Source of the DNA: Dama dama
Lineage: Eukaryota; Chordata; Mammalia; Artiodactyla; Cervidae
Reading direction: 5' to 3'
Assembly: GCF_033118175.1 (NCBI RefSeq)
Contig: NC_083693.1
Location: 57,467,981-57,531,980, forward strand
Length of the DNA stretch: 64,000 bases
Positions 11,425-23,536 of the stretch are shown in pieces. How positions within the stretch are numbered: the stretch's first letter is position 1; every line of letters begins with the position of its first letter. A model generated the notes under the pieces. That model made no database searches, was not told where the DNA came from, and was given only the letters and a program-made list of their open reading frames with translations. A program made the translations under genes and the position numbers.

Positions 11425-12654
11425 TCTACTGATCTCCTATAAGGTTCCCAGGTAGTGCTAGATCCATCAGCCTGGACCTCGCAATGAACATAGGTAGTGT
11501 AGATCTGAGTTCAACTCACAGCTCGGGGCTAAGACTAATGGACCCCACTCCCTGAGCAGAGCTGCTCAGCCCGCTGAGCCTTGCCCAAGTCAGCAGAACC
11601 ATAGCTGACCCTCAGACCCAAAGTGTTGGGAATCCATCTCTGTGGTTGTAAGCCACCGAGTATTGGATAGCCTTTTTTTTCAGCATATTATGGCAATTTT
11701 CAAAGTGTGTGTGTGTATTTAATTTCCTTTCAAAATCTTTAGCATTATCCCCACACATTAATGTTTATTAATATGTATTTTTTTCAGAAATAATTTTTTA
11801 TTGTCAACTCTTCAGCCTGTGGCTTTATCTTAAAGGTGCTCTGTTGCAGTTCACCTGGCGGAAACAGCAGGGGAAATGGTTTTAATTTAACCCCCCTTTA
11901 GTTAGTCCTCTTGCTGTTTCTAAAGGATTTCATCAAAACACAAATACATTTGTTCACTCCATAAATCCCAAATGTGATCAGTTCATGTATATGCCTTTTG
12001 GAGAAAAGGACCATTCAGCCCACATGTTTTGGTAAAAGCACCTGAGAAATTTATTTCTGAGAACACCCGCCGAACAATCTTTCCTCCAAATAATTTATAC
12101 CCAGAAGATATTTTTATACTAGTATAAGAAGCAATTTTGTTCTGTAGAAAAGGGTAGCAATCAAAACTGTTCAGTATAATCTACAAGGCCTGTCCAATAT
12201 ATGGATCCTTGGGACGTATTTGAACTTAAAAACACTGTCTGATACACTGATGTGTTTGCTTGCTCGCTTGTTTTAGAAGACTGATTCTGAATCGAAAAAC
12301 TTTGTAAAACATGAATTTCTGTGTGATGGTGAAGAGAGGTCAATTTTAAAGTCCCTTGGCAATTTTCTTTCTGTAAATTAAATGTCTACTCACAGTGGGA
12401 TTTTTAAAATCTTTTGACTTCAAGCTAGTTAACTGTATAAGCTGCTTTATAATAATGCAGTGACCTTTTTTCCCTAATTCCTAGAGTAAGGCCCATTATC
12501 ATTCATGTCATCCTTACTCTGTCTGAAGTTTGTGTTTTTTTCAAAAGAAAAGAAATTTTAAAAATAGTCTTCATTTTAGGTAACATTTTCAAGCTAGTTT
12601 CTTTTGATAAGAAAATAAAATCACAAGGCAAAACACTGAATATTCCATAGAAAT
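11425..12654. other. repeat-poor spacer with a short TG run
   Basis: A (TG)6 run lies at about 11706-11717. The rest, especially 11800-12360, is free of recognisable repeats. No exon is seen. Confidence 0.35.
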
Positions 12655-12895
12655 AATTAGCAAAAATTTATTGAGAGGCTACTATGTGTTATATATTCTT
12701 CTAAGAGTTTTACTTGTATTAGCTTAATTATCCTTCACAGTACTAGATAGATACTATAATTATTCTGTCTTACAGATAAGAAAAATAGGTAGAGTTTAAT
12801 TAACTTTCTCATGTCACACAGGAAGTAGGTAATAAAAGCAAGATTCCAACCTAGGCAATCAAGTTTTAGAGTCTGGATTCTTAACCATTTATATT
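12655..12895 (-). mobile_element. MIR SINE
   Basis: Antisense MIR order: 'ctactatgtgttatatattc', 'ttacagataagaaaaatagg', 'catgtcacacaggaagtagg', 'agattccaacctaggcaatc'. Old and non-functional. Confidence 0.75.
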
Positions 12896-13350
12896 GGTCA
12901 ATTACTAATGTTATAACTCTAAAGATGGAGCTAATTAGGATGCTTATTGGTCATAATTTCCCTTTCAAATCACTGGAGCTACTAAAATCCATCTTCTTCT
13001 TCTTGGCAAAGATAGTTTTATTGGCATAGTAAAAGAGCAGAATATTGGCAGATAATAAAATATACTCAGAGGTTGGTAACCCAAATCTTAAGTCACCCAG
13101 GACTTTGAACCTTACTACTTTTTCAGCAACCACTTGGAGAGAATAATCAGAAAAATGGCAGAGCCTCAATTTTGAATGAAGTACTTTAAAGTTAAGATAA
13201 AAATTTTACATTCCTGTATTTTAATGATTTTATACTACTACCAAAACTTATAATTTAATAAAGGAACCAAATGATCAAGTTACAGTTGAAGGAATTAGAC
13301 GATCAAGTAATAATGTCAAAACTAGAAAAAAGGTCTATTGGCAGTGACTG
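12896..13350. other. no gene or repeat recognised
   Basis: AT-rich spacer. The minus-strand open frame at 12951-13169 is judged to be chance. Confidence 0.3.
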
Positions 13351-13613
13351 TATGTTCTTTGTAGGGCTTCCCAGGTAGCGCTAGTGGTAGAGGACCAGCC
13401 TGCCAATGCAGGAGACATAAGAGACAAGGGTTTGATCGCTGGGTTGGGAAGGTCCCCTCGAGGAGGACATGGCAACCCACTTTAGTATTTTTGCCTGGAG
13501 AATCCCATGGACAGAGGAGCCTGGCAGGTTACAGTCTATGGGGTCGCAAAGAGTCGGACACAAAGAGTAGGACACAGCTGAAGGACTTAGCATGCACACA
13601 TATGTTCTTTGTA
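13351..13613 (+). mobile_element. Bov-tA SINE with perfect 13-bp target-site duplication
   Basis: The SINE occupies 13364-13600, flanked by identical TATGTTCTTTGTA at 13351-13363 and 13601-13613. The 3' part has a local duplication of 'gtcggacacaaagagtagga', apparently a short tandem repeat within the body. The perfect duplication suggests a fairly recent insertion. Confidence 0.92.
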
Positions 13614-15188
13614 ATTTTGTAACAAAAGTATATATTGTTGTACACTTTGTTGATCAAACATTTGTTCTGGCCTCATGCTGTCAGTTGATAAAGGGATATT
13701 CAACATAAACCCCTCCATATTCTTTCTGGAGAAGCTTTGGAAATAGATTCATCTCATCAAATGTTGTGGTTAATGCCATTTTGGAAGCAAGTACCTCAAA
13801 GCATGAAGTCTTTTATTGGAAAGATAAATCTTGGCACATTATTGAAATAGTCCATGTTATATGAAGACTTAAACTCAACACAAAATAATGATGGAACTTC
13901 TTAGTTCCCTCTTCAGAGCTCCAAAAATTCTGCAAAGCAAAATAATGGGATCAGAGAAGTCTATTTACAATCAAGGCTTAATCTGAAATAAAATTGGGCA
14001 TTTTGAACATGGTAGAATTCCATCAGGGGTTAAGCTAAAGTACAATTATCCTTTCTCAGAATATCAGATGCCTTAATTTACAGGAAAGGGAATGATAAAT
14101 TTAGAAGCTTAAGATTAATCAAGAGTCTTGAAAAAAGATAGGTCAGCAAGTTAATAGAGTGTTGAATAATAATATATATCTCATTATGGATAACTATCTC
14201 AGTTTGCTTGGGTTAGATGTGAGGGCTTTCTGGGGATATGAGTTTTCAGTGTATGTTATAATGCATAATTAGCATGAAAATCTCTGAAAAGCTCCATGTA
14301 TTGTATCCCCCTCCACCTTTTTCATTTTCTGTTGACTGTATAAAAGAAAGGGAGGGAGTACTTCTATGGGTACTTATTTATTTATTTTTGTGGGGTTTTT
14401 TTTTTTTTTGGTGCAGGGCCCAGCCATGAGAATAACGAAGTCCTTACATTCATAACCTAGATTAGTTGAAAGTTTGAGATAATTGTGAAATAAACCAAAT
14501 GAAGATGCACAATCCATAAAACTTTGCACTAAGTATAAAACTGCACAAAGCTGACTGCTGATGTTTTAAAATAATGTCTTCCCCTTGATAGTTTTCTATT
14601 GATGCCTGTTGAATATCATGGTAGATTATGACCATTTTATATCTCGTTTTTCCACTTAGTTACCTCAGTCTCAGTGAATTCAATTAACTGAGCTTTAGTT
14701 TTCCAGATCAGGTTTAAGTTCAGTCATTTTTTTTAGCTGTTTAATTTAGTGAATTCTTATTCTGCACAAGATATTCTGGCAGGCTTTTTGCTAGCTTATT
14801 TTTAGAGCTTCACCACTTAACATGGTGAATGTTATGATCAAGGAAGTAGATGTATTAGATAAGACAGATGTAATAGATGTAATAGATAAGATTTCTTATA
14901 AAATGTTGAGTTTGGAAGAAATACATGCTTACAAACACAATAGCAGCTTCATGGATGGTCTTTGGGGTGGATCATGTGAGAAGCTTTCCACAGGGCATGA
15001 TGGCGTGGGATGGCTATGATGGGCTAAAACAAAATCCACTGCTCTGTGAGCGCTGGTTTTCTCTGCTTGCTTATTCTCAGGGCACTCTGTGCTGTGAGAG
15101 CTGTGGTGTTACTGTTCCATGGCTTATTTTTCATGTGCAGATTGTATCTTAGAATATAAGTCAAAGTGTAGGGGATACTCATCCTCAG
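13614..15188. other. AT-rich spacer
   Basis: No gene or family is recognised. A T-rich run sits at about 14396-14410. The plus-strand open frames around 14822-15152 match nothing I know. Confidence 0.35.
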
Positions 15189-15230
15189 TTGGCTAAAATA
15201 CTTATCTCTTGGCTTTAAAATACTTATCTC
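15189..15230. repeat. tandem duplication of ~21 bp
   Basis: TTGGCTAAAATACTTATCTC (15189-15208) is followed directly by a second copy with a two-base insertion (15209-15230). It abuts a Bov-tA. Confidence 0.8.
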
Positions 15231-15235
15231 TGTAG

Positions 15236-15451
15236 GGCTAAGTTGCTTCAGCTGTGTTCAACTCTTGGTGACCCCATGGACTGTAGCCCGCCAGGCTGCT
15301 CTGTCCATGGGATTCTCCAGGCAAGAATACTGGAGTGGGTTGCCATGCCCTCCTCGAGGGGCTCTTCCCAACCCAGGGATTGAATCTGCATCTCTTAAGT
15401 CTTCTGCATTGTCTGGCAGGTTCTTTATCTCTAGTGCCACCTGGGAAGCCC
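15236..15451 (-). mobile_element. Bov-tA SINE
   Basis: Antisense Bov-tA from 'ggctaagttgcttcagctgt' to 'gccacctgggaagccc'. Full length. Its neighbour at 15506 is in the opposite orientation, making an inverted SINE pair about 55 bp apart. Confidence 0.88.
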
Positions 15452-15505
15452 TTTGCCTTTAAAAGGTCAAGGTAAATTTAATTGACCCCCAGAAAGGGAG
15501 TTAAA

Positions 15506-15727
15506 GGACTTCCCTGGTGGCTTGGCTGGTAAAGAACCCACCTGCTGATTTCAGGAGATGTTAAGAGATGCAGATTCAATCCCTGGATCAGGAATATCTT
15601 TTGGAGAGGGGAATGGCAACCTACTCCAGTATTCTTGCCTGGAGAATCCCATGGACAGAGGAGCCTGGTAGGCTACAGGTCAAGGGATCACAAAGAGTCA
15701 GACATGACTGAGTGGCTAACACTTTAG
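15506..15727 (+). mobile_element. Bov-tA SINE
   Basis: Sense Bov-tA from 'ggacttccctggtggcttgg' to 'tgactgagtggctaacactt'. Full length, diverged in the head. Confidence 0.88.
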
Positions 15728-16094
15728 AAAGGCAGTTATGGTTTTCTCTCCCACAAGTATTCTCTTATAATAAACCGCTATAACCCAACTGGAACATGTT
15801 ATTTTCCTCCTTCCCTCCTCTCATGAATAAAGTTGACAATGTTTTGGGGAAAGTACTGTGGAACTTCTTAAAGATTCCAATGGCTTTTACAAAGAAACTA
15901 AATGGTTCCTTTCTTACTACATGTTAAGTATTGTCCCCTGGGGGAATTCAGATATATCCAGATATATTTGGTATACTAATATATTGCAAATATATCATTG
16001 CAGCTGTGCTAAAACTCTACCTTTTAAAAGCAAAGATTAGATGGTAATTGCAGTGGCAAAGATGATGAGAATAATAACCATACCTACTAAATAT
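15728..16094. other. no gene or repeat recognised
   Basis: AT-rich spacer with short ATATATC-type repeats near 15950-15995. Confidence 0.3.
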
Positions 16095-16265
16095 CATCCA
16101 TTGTTAGAAGTATACTTCTTATACATTATCTTATTTAATTGTGACAGCTATCTAAGAGGTAACTGCTATTATTATTACTTCATAAATGATGAAACTGAGG
16201 CTTGCCAAGATGAAGTGAGTCTCTCATGATTGCACATCCAACGTGGGCCTGCTTCAGAGCCCAGG
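16095..16265 (-). mobile_element. MIR SINE
   Basis: Antisense MIR: 'cattatcttatttaattgtg', 'ataaatgatgaaactgaggc', 'gcctgcttcagagcccagg'. Old. Confidence 0.7.
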
Positions 16266-16799
16266 TAGAGAGAAAGGATCCTCTGCAACCACTTCCCAGA
16301 CACAGGGATGCTCATGTGGAAGGGGCAGCTTCCACTTGAAATGTGGAAGCAGAAGATGTGTTCAGCTGGCCTTGAGTTTTCCAAGAGAAGTGTATAGTGG
16401 AAGTGAGTAGGGAGAACTTAAAACTTACCAGGGTTAGGTTTAGCCTGATGTGGGCTTCTGGATCTTAAATTCTAGAGCAGTGGTCAGAGGCCTGATCTTT
16501 AGTGCTGTCATTGGCTGAAGAAGGCCCTATTAGAATCTGGGTCTCTAGAAGCAGGGCACCTTGGCTAAAGGCTTGCAAATCCTCACTATAGGTTGTGTTT
16601 CTGGGTAATGGTGTGTTCTCATGGGATTGCATGATCCTAGTTGTGTGTTTGGAGTTTATACTTTCCTAGGAATAGAGTTATCCTTTATGTAGGATGAATA
16701 AATTTGAAAGCAAGGGAAAGTAAAATCACCATTTGAACAAGGGAAGGCAAGTTGGGAAAGAAAAGTGAAAAAGTTTTGATTTGCAACCTAATGTCAGCA
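16266..16799. other. no gene or repeat recognised
   Basis: Mixed-composition spacer with no supported feature. Confidence 0.3.
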
Positions 16800-17000
16800 A
16801 GTTTATATGCATAATTTATTTTAATCTTCAGACATTTTGCTGGTTTGATGATATTATTTCTGTTTTATAGTGAAGAATAAAACTTGAGGCTTGGAGAGAT
16901 TTAAAAAAAAAAAAGCCCATGGTCACATAAATAGTAGGTAGATCTGGTATTAAAATTCAGCTCATCTAACTTCAAATATTTTTCTTTTTACATTACAGCA
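16800..17000 (-). mobile_element. MIR SINE
   Basis: Antisense MIR: 'gttttatagtgaagaataaa', 'cccatggtcacataaatagt', 'ggtattaaaattcagctcat'. An A12 run has grown inside it. Confidence 0.7.
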
Positions 17001-17358
17001 TATGGCAAGGCATTTTTAGTAGTAGGCAGTCTATTGCCTGAGTCTGCTAATATGGAATATAAACATGTGTTCATTTCTGAAGCTTGTCTACTGGTCCAGA
17101 CCTTCTGCCAATACATATAGACAACATCTGTGACCTATAAAGGTTTTTCATTTCCCTGAAGTTTGTTTTAGTGTTTTATGAAATCAGGGATTGTACATTT
17201 ACAGCCAGCGTTCATTCAGGGTTTCTTCTATCAGTAGTAGATCAATGATGGAAGGGAGCTTAAATAGTGGAATTGAAATGGAAGTTCGGTTTCTTTGGGG
17301 GAAGATCTTGACTTTCCTTTACTCAGAAATAAGTTGGGAAACATTTGGTATCATCTGC
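17001..17358. other. no gene or repeat recognised
   Basis: Short spacer. The open frame at 17191-17388 has no family signature. Confidence 0.3.
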
Positions 17359-17700
17359 TCTGCTCTGAGGGCTTCCCTGGTAGCTTAGTTGGTAAAGAAT
17401 CCACCTGCAATGCAGGAGATCCTGGTTCAATTCCTCGGTCAGGAAGATCCACTGGCGAAGGGATAGGCTACCCACTCTAGTATTCTTGGGTTTAATCTCT
17501 CCCTAGTGGCTCAGCTGATAAAGAATTTGCCAGCAATGTGGGATGCCTGGGTTCGACCCCTGGGTTGGGAAGATCCCCTGGAGAAGGAAAGGCTATCCAT
17601 TCCAGTATTCTGGCCTGGAGAATTCCATGGACTGTGTGGGCCATTGGATTGCAAAGAGTTGGACACGACTGAGCAACTTTCACTTCACTATCTGCTCTGA
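17359..17700 (+). mobile_element. dimeric Bov-tA SINE with 10-bp target-site duplication
   Basis: A tRNA head with part of the body (17369-17487) is followed by a second complete head and body (17488-17690). Identical TCTGCTCTGA flanks lie at 17359-17368 and 17691-17700, so the two heads moved as one unit. From memory this two-headed layout recurs in ruminant genomes as a Bov-tA subfamily, so it is not unique to this site. Confidence 0.87.
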
Positions 17701-18102
17701 CTTAAAGAACATTCCTCTATCCTACCCACTCAAGTCATCCATGCAGCCTGAGCTAAGGGCAACCCCTTAAGTTAGAAGCAGTAAACACGGAGGATGAAGA
17801 AAGGGCAGTACCAGGTGTTACATCAATGCACAGGGAGGACTTCCGAGGTCTACGATCATTGCGGCATATGGCTGCAGTAGTTGTTACAGGGACCCAGCAC
17901 AGCACTTTCTATATATAGCACATTATTATCTGTTTTATCCCAAGTAGAAAACGGGAGCACTGTTTTCATTGCTATGCAGTCCCATTATTTTTACAGTTAT
18001 GTAATAAGTCTCCATTGAAAGGAACAGAGATTAAAAGGTGGAATTTGCCAAGAAAGTCAGAAAGCCCCAGTGGAAGGTGCTCTCATTTGCAGGCACTCTC
18101 TT
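17701..18102. other. no gene or repeat recognised
   Basis: Short spacer between two Bov-tA copies. Confidence 0.3.
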
Positions 18103-18310
18103 GGCTTCCCTGGTGGCTCAGAAGATAAGGAATCCACCTGCAATGCAGGAGACCTGGATCTGATCCCTGGGTTGGGAAGATCCCCTGGAGGAGCGCAAGG
18201 CCACCCACTCTAGCATTCTTGCCTGGAGAATCCCATGGACAGAGGAGCCTGGAGGGCTACAGTCCATGGGTCACAAACAGTTGGACACAACTGAGTGATT
18301 GACACTTCCT
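18103..18310 (+). mobile_element. Bov-tA SINE
   Basis: Sense Bov-tA with intact head ('tggcttccctggtggctcag') and body, ending in a short CTTC repeat. Confidence 0.88.
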
Positions 18311-19109
18311 TCCTTCCTTACTCTGATGAGAGGTGATTACGTTTCTAGGTAGAGATGATAAAGCTTGGGCAGGAAGATATGTTGGCAAAGAATGTTATAA
18401 AGTTCCTTTCTCAACTTAGGATGCTCATTTCAGAGTCTAACTGCTTGACCCACCCTTGTCACTGTAAATCTGCACAAAACCCTTATATAATTGTTCAGTT
18501 CTGTTTACTACATGACCAGAGAATGCTTAATAATCTATAAAATCTTTTATATTTTGAGAATTCTTTGACATTTATGAAGTACCCTGTAAACAGTGTATAT
18601 ATTGCTTAAAATAAGTGCAATTCTCTTTAGAAAGAAGTATGTCTTCAAAACCCAAACCTAACTAACCTAAATCATAATGAACACATTGGAAACAACTGGG
18701 ACACTGGGAATCCATTTACTTCAATTTTAATGTCTGGCAGTATTTTTAAAAATTTTCATTTCAATAGTAGCAGTTTGCCTTGAAATGTTATTAAAAAACC
18801 TTCACACTAAATAACCACATATGCCTGCTACATTCTAATGAAAATAAACATCAGTATTTCTTTTGAGACTTTCATCCCCAAAGAAAAGTTCTTAGAAATA
18901 AATGCAATCATTCAGTTACATAAGATAACTGGCTTTCTGTATCCTGATAGACAGTGAATTGGAGGGGAAGAAGAATATGGAGGAAATGGGAAATAAGAAA
19001 TGAATGACATAGTCTTCAGTATGATTTTTATTTTTTATCTCTGTCTTTGTCTGAAATAGCCTCCTTCACTCTGGTCCTGAGCTGAACTATAGCATAGTCT
19101 CCACCTGGT
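18311..19109. other. repeat-poor AT-rich DNA
   Basis: No gene or repeat family is recognised. Confidence 0.3.
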
Positions 19110-19316
19110 TTTGAATCTTAAATTGTCATTTAATTATAAGAGTAATCTTGAAAGTTATTGACTTGCTGTCTATCAGTTCCTGTGTCACAGAATGGGCATA
19201 TTAGTAGACCTATCTCACAGGGTTGTTGGGAGTTTTCAATTAAAAAATACTTACAAAGTGCTTAGAAGAGTGCTTGGCATATAGTAGGCATTTAATAAAT
19301 GTTAGCAATTATATTT
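19110..19316 (+). mobile_element. MIR SINE
   Basis: Sense MIR 3' half: 'ctatctcacagggttgttgg', 'gtgcttagaagagtgcttgg', 'cataktaggcatttaataaa'-type ending. Clear match to the consensus order. Confidence 0.78.
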
Positions 19317-20727
19317 ATTGTCATTGCTGTTAACGTACTCTGGGCTGGAGTTAGAATAGCGGGACCAGAGCAATTCATCTGCTACTTTTTTTTTTTGGAA
19401 AATGTCTCTGAGTTATCACTCATCTTCTGCTGAATGAAAATCCTACCAAGTCCTGCTAATTACATTTAAACTGCCTGCCACTTCCACTTCAAAGTTTTCA
19501 CCTGCTTGCTTCAAACCTTCACATTGCTTGTGCTATGGTGTCATTCTCTTAATTGGACCTGAAAGTCCTTATTTCTCTAGTTCATCTCCCATGTTGACCA
19601 CAAATAGATCTCTTTGGATTTCAAAACTGACATCTGCGTGAAATTCACTCCAGCACATAGTAAGTGTTCAACGAAAATATTTATTCTATTTTCCTTCTAG
19701 TGATGCTACAGGCAGCTTATGAATGAGCAAGCTCTCCAGAATTGGTGACAAGTAGCTGCTGAATTCAATGTTTCAGGGATTCCATAGCAGCAATTTTCAG
19801 AGTGTGTTGAATAGTGAACTAAACAATTAAGTTGCTTTCTAGTTATGGGGATTCAATAATTATATGGCATAGACTGAGGCTGATTCCAAGATAATCATCA
19901 GTCATTTTGAAAGAGTCATAACATTTAGATGTATTTGTTAGGTCCCACTTAGATGGCCCCCTATTTTTAAAAATCCATATTAATCCTTCAACTAGAATAT
20001 AAAATTTTAAAAAATAAACCTTAATACATATAGAATTTTCTTATGTTTATAGATTTATACTTGATGCTTTAGGAAACCCTTTATGATAATTTAAAAGTGT
20101 TTTTTTCTTTAGAATGTGGTAAAGAGAAAAGAAAATAAAAAAGGAACTTCACTTAATATTGGTATTTTGATTATTTTGACGTTGTAAAGAAATCATAACT
20201 AAGGCACATGATACTTTTAAAGTTTAGATTTTACATTATTTATTTGCCATGTGAAATATCATTTGAGAAAATGGAAACAAAAACTGTGTTGCCTACACAT
20301 TGAATTGGTGTGATAATGAAAGTCCTGCTTTGTATCGTTTCTTTGGTATGCATACTTTTTTATGATAAGAGATTTTTGCTATATTGTTCAATCTGGAATT
20401 ATAGTCAGACCCATCCCTCCATAGGGCAGGCTGAGACCTACCTACCCTGAGAATAAGGTGCTCATGGGCTGCAGTTCACTTAGAAGAGAGGCTTGTCCCT
20501 CAGTCCAGAGAGGAGAAAGCAATAGGCACTGCTTGGGTGTTAGAATCTTCCTTGGAATTTGAAGGCATCACAGTGATTGAGAGACTGCTGGATCCGAGAA
20601 ATAGCCTCTGCATGAGGCAGCCTGGGATCAGGGAGGAAAGGAACATAGAGTGGAGTTGGTGGCTCTGAGTCAGCCCTTTAAGACTAAGAACTGGACATTG
20701 TCTTTTCTCTGGGTCAGAAATTGGAAC
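19317..20727. other. no gene; possible L2 trace
   Basis: About 19480-19700 has a weak L2-like flavour that I cannot confirm. The rest looks single-copy. Confidence 0.3.
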
Positions 20728-20829
20728 GGGCTAGGTTTTTTTTTTTTTTTTTTCCCATTTATTTTTTATTAGTTGGAGGCTAAGTACTGTACAATATTGT
20801 AGTGGCCATGGGGAACATGGGCTAAGTTT
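20728..20829 (-). mobile_element. very short L1 3'-end insertion with target-site duplication
   Basis: A T18 run at 20736-20753 (the A-tail on the minus strand) is followed by only ~65 bp of L1 3' UTR ('agttggaggctaagtactgt', 'acaatattgtagtgg'). The same block ends the older L1 at 54780. Flanks GGGCTAGGTTT (20728-20738) and GGGCTAAGTTT (20819-20829) differ at one base. An extreme 5' truncation. Confidence 0.85.
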
Positions 20830-20943
20830 TAAGAACATGCTAGCTAAAGCAGAGTTCAACAATGACAGTAACTTACATTTCCCTAAACTGAACTGTTTAT
20901 GTAACTGACTTTTCCTTATTTCCTCCCATTCTTCCTTAGTATC

Positions 20944-21352
20944 TGTTAGGGGCTCAGCTGTGTTCCCACCTCCAAATTTCTATATTAAAACCCTAAGCCC
21001 CAGTACCTCAGAGTGTGACCATATTTGGAGATGAGGCCTTTACAAAGGTGATAGAATTAAAAAGAGGTCATTAGAGTGAGACCTAATTACTTAATCTGAC
21101 TGGCATCCTTAGAAGAGTGAATTGAGGCTCACAAAGGGACGCCAGGGACTCAGGGCTGTGTGTGCACAGATGAGAAGATGGCTTCAGGGCACAGAGCAGA
21201 GGCGGCCATCGTGAGCGAGGGAGAGGGCCCTGAGGAGGAACCCTGCTGACCTTGCATTTCTGACCTCCAGAACGGTGAGAAATCAGTTTCTGTTGTTTAA
21301 GCTTCCCAGTCTGCGGCACTTTGTTATGGCAGCCCTAGCAACTAATATAGCG
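20944..21352 (+). mobile_element. MLT1-type (ERVL-MaLR) solo LTR
   Basis: Sense LTR with the family landmarks in order: 'ccctaagccccagtacctca', 'gagtgtgaccatatttggag', 'ctgacctccagaacggtgag', 'ttgttatggcagccctagca'. No internal region follows, so it is a solo LTR. Ancient, non-coding, no intact retroviral genes. Confidence 0.82.
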
Positions 21353-22462
21353 TCTAACAAAGCATCTCTTTGAAGCATCAGCTGGGTTCATCAGAGCTGA
21401 AGGGAACCCACAGAAGGGAGTTTTCACCCCTTCTTGGGAAAGGCTTCAGTGTAGCCCTGGGACAGCCCAGGGCGCAGTACTCAATGGGAAGGAACACCAA
21501 GGAGCAGGTAAAACGGGTGACCTGTGTCTCGTTGCTTTTGCTCACTAGGTGTGGGGACTCTCTTATTATTTAATAAAGCAGGCAGTTCCCCTCTAATTAC
21601 CAATTATAGACTGAACTGCAAAAGAAAGGAAAAGGGGAGGATTCGACTGAATTGTGTGCACCAAATCATCCCCCCCCCCCCCCCCCGTGTGGACTTTCAA
21701 TGACAGTTGTTTAAAATCTATGTGTGATTTATTTTTCAAAGCAAAACTGCTTTTAAATTCTGGGGAAAATGGTTTCTTACCAACTGTTATAATCTGAGAA
21801 GTCAGCTTTCCTTTAGCAGATATTTTTAGAAACCAGGAGCTGAAACAAAACAAACTGTTCTGGAAACAGTAGACACACAGATAGATGCTCATGTGACCTA
21901 GACATCTATACCGCCCCTGCCTGAAACTATAAGGTAAATTAATGCTATTAAAATATTATAGCCTCATAATTGGAGAATAATTTCAAACAAAAGGAAATAT
22001 GTTTTTAGTTGGTACCTAGAAAAGAATTATGTGAGATAAGCCTATACCACTTACAGTTATTAGAAGATGGCTTTATTTTATTATATTCTATAATATTCTG
22101 ATGACTTCTCTGTATTTTAATATAATTGTCTTTGATCCTCTGAATTTTTAGATCTCTGAATTACTAAGCAATAAAATTTTAAAGCATTTCTGTTTTCATA
22201 CAAACCTTGATTTTAAATTTACCAATAATTTAATTTTTTTTGCTTGTGCCAATCAGAGGAAAGAAATAAATGATATAGGAAAAAAATCACATAGCCTTTG
22301 TGATATATTACTTTGTCCCCCCACTTCAAATCAGGAAAAGACCTCCAAGTTCCAGAGGGAAATATTTTTTCATATCTTAAGGAAAAAGTCTGTTATTGGC
22401 TTAGTCTAGTTAAACATCGGTGGTTAATGCTGGCATTTCTATCCTGACTGCTTTCCTCATTG
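21353..22462. other. spacer with a C17 homopolymer
   Basis: No gene is recognised. A run of 17 C lies at 21670-21686. Otherwise AT-rich and single-copy in appearance. Confidence 0.4.
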
Positions 22463-22990
22463 TATGAATTTTCAATTGCTGCTATAACAAATTACCACAA
22501 ACTCAGTGGCTTAAAACAACACCAATATATTCTTTTACTGTTCTGGAGGTCAGAAATCTGAAATTGGTATTGCTGAGTTAAAATGAAATTATTTGCCTGT
22601 CTGTATTCTTTCTAGATGCTCTAGGAGAGAATTCATTTCTTTGGCATTCTCAACTTCCAGAGGCTGCCTGTATTCCTTGGCTTGTGGGTCCTTCCTGCAT
22701 CTTTAAAGCCAGGCATGTAGCGTCTTCAAATCTCTCTCTCTGTCCTTCCCTCTGTCTTCTTACCTCTGCTTCTGTCATCACATCTCATTCTCTGGCTCTT
22801 GCCTTTCTCTTATAAGGATCCTTGTTATTAAATTTGACCCAGTGGATAATGCAAGATAATCTTTTATCTCAGGATTCTTTACTTAATCTTATATGCAAAG
22901 TTTCTTTTGCTGTTTAAGGTAACATATTTACAGGTTCTGGGTATTAGGATGTGGATATTTTGGGGGGACCATTATTTTGCATACAACACT
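22463..22990 (-). mobile_element. MLT1-type (ERVL-MaLR) solo LTR
   Basis: Antisense LTR: 'gctgctataacaaattacca', 'ctgttctggaggtcagaaat', 'ttccttggcttgtgggtcct', 'tcttataaggatccttgtta', 'ttttggggggaccattattt'. Opposite in orientation to the LTR at 20944, and the two are not a proviral pair. Confidence 0.8.
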
Positions 22991-23073
22991 CACACAACTG
23001 GAAGTCCTGATTGTGGAATAACTTTATCAGAGCCCATATAGAGTGGGTTAACTGTCTCTGAAATTTTAAAGGT

Positions 23074-23314
23074 CAGAATTATAGAATGCATGGTAAGTCG
23101 CTTTAATCGTGTCTGACTCTCTGCGACCCTATGGACTCTCTAGGCTCCTCTGTCCATGGGATTCACCAGGCAAGAATACCAGAGTGGGTTGCCATGTTCT
23201 CCTCCAGGGGATTTTTTCGACCGAGGTATCAAACTTATGTCTTTTATGTCTCCTGCATTGGCAGGCGGGTTCTTTACCACTAGCACCACCTGGAAAGCCC
23301 CAGAATTATAGAAT
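23074..23314 (-). mobile_element. Bov-tA SINE with perfect 14-bp target-site duplication
   Basis: Antisense Bov-tA at 23088-23300, flanked by CAGAATTATAGAAT at 23074-23087 and 23301-23314. The same AGAATTATAGAAT word recurs a third time at 23561, beyond the next SINE. Confidence 0.9.
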
Positions 23315-23337
23315 ATTTGTATGTAAAATCTGACAAC

Positions 23338-23536
23338 TGTGCTTAGTCTCTCAGTTGTGTCCAACTCTTGAGACCCCACAGACAGCTCACCGGCTCCTCT
23401 GTCCATAGGGATTCTCCGGGCAAGAATACTGGAGTGGGTTGCCATGCTTTCTTCCAGGGGATCTTCCCAATTCAGGGATTGAACTGAGGTCTCCGCATTG
23501 CAGGTGGATTCTTTATCATCTGAGTCAGGGAAGCCT
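23338..23536 (-). mobile_element. Bov-tA SINE
   Basis: A second antisense Bov-tA, about 24 bp beyond the previous one's duplication. It runs from 'gtgcttagtctctcagttgt' to 'catctgagtcagggaagcct'. Its downstream flank starts an inverted repeat (23536-23594). Confidence 0.85.

Noticed and set aside
17359..17700. Two-headed SINE as a second template-switch chimera
   Set aside because: It does sit in one target duplication, but this two-headed layout recurs widely in ruminant genomes as a SINE subfamily as far as I recall, so the fusion predates this insertion.
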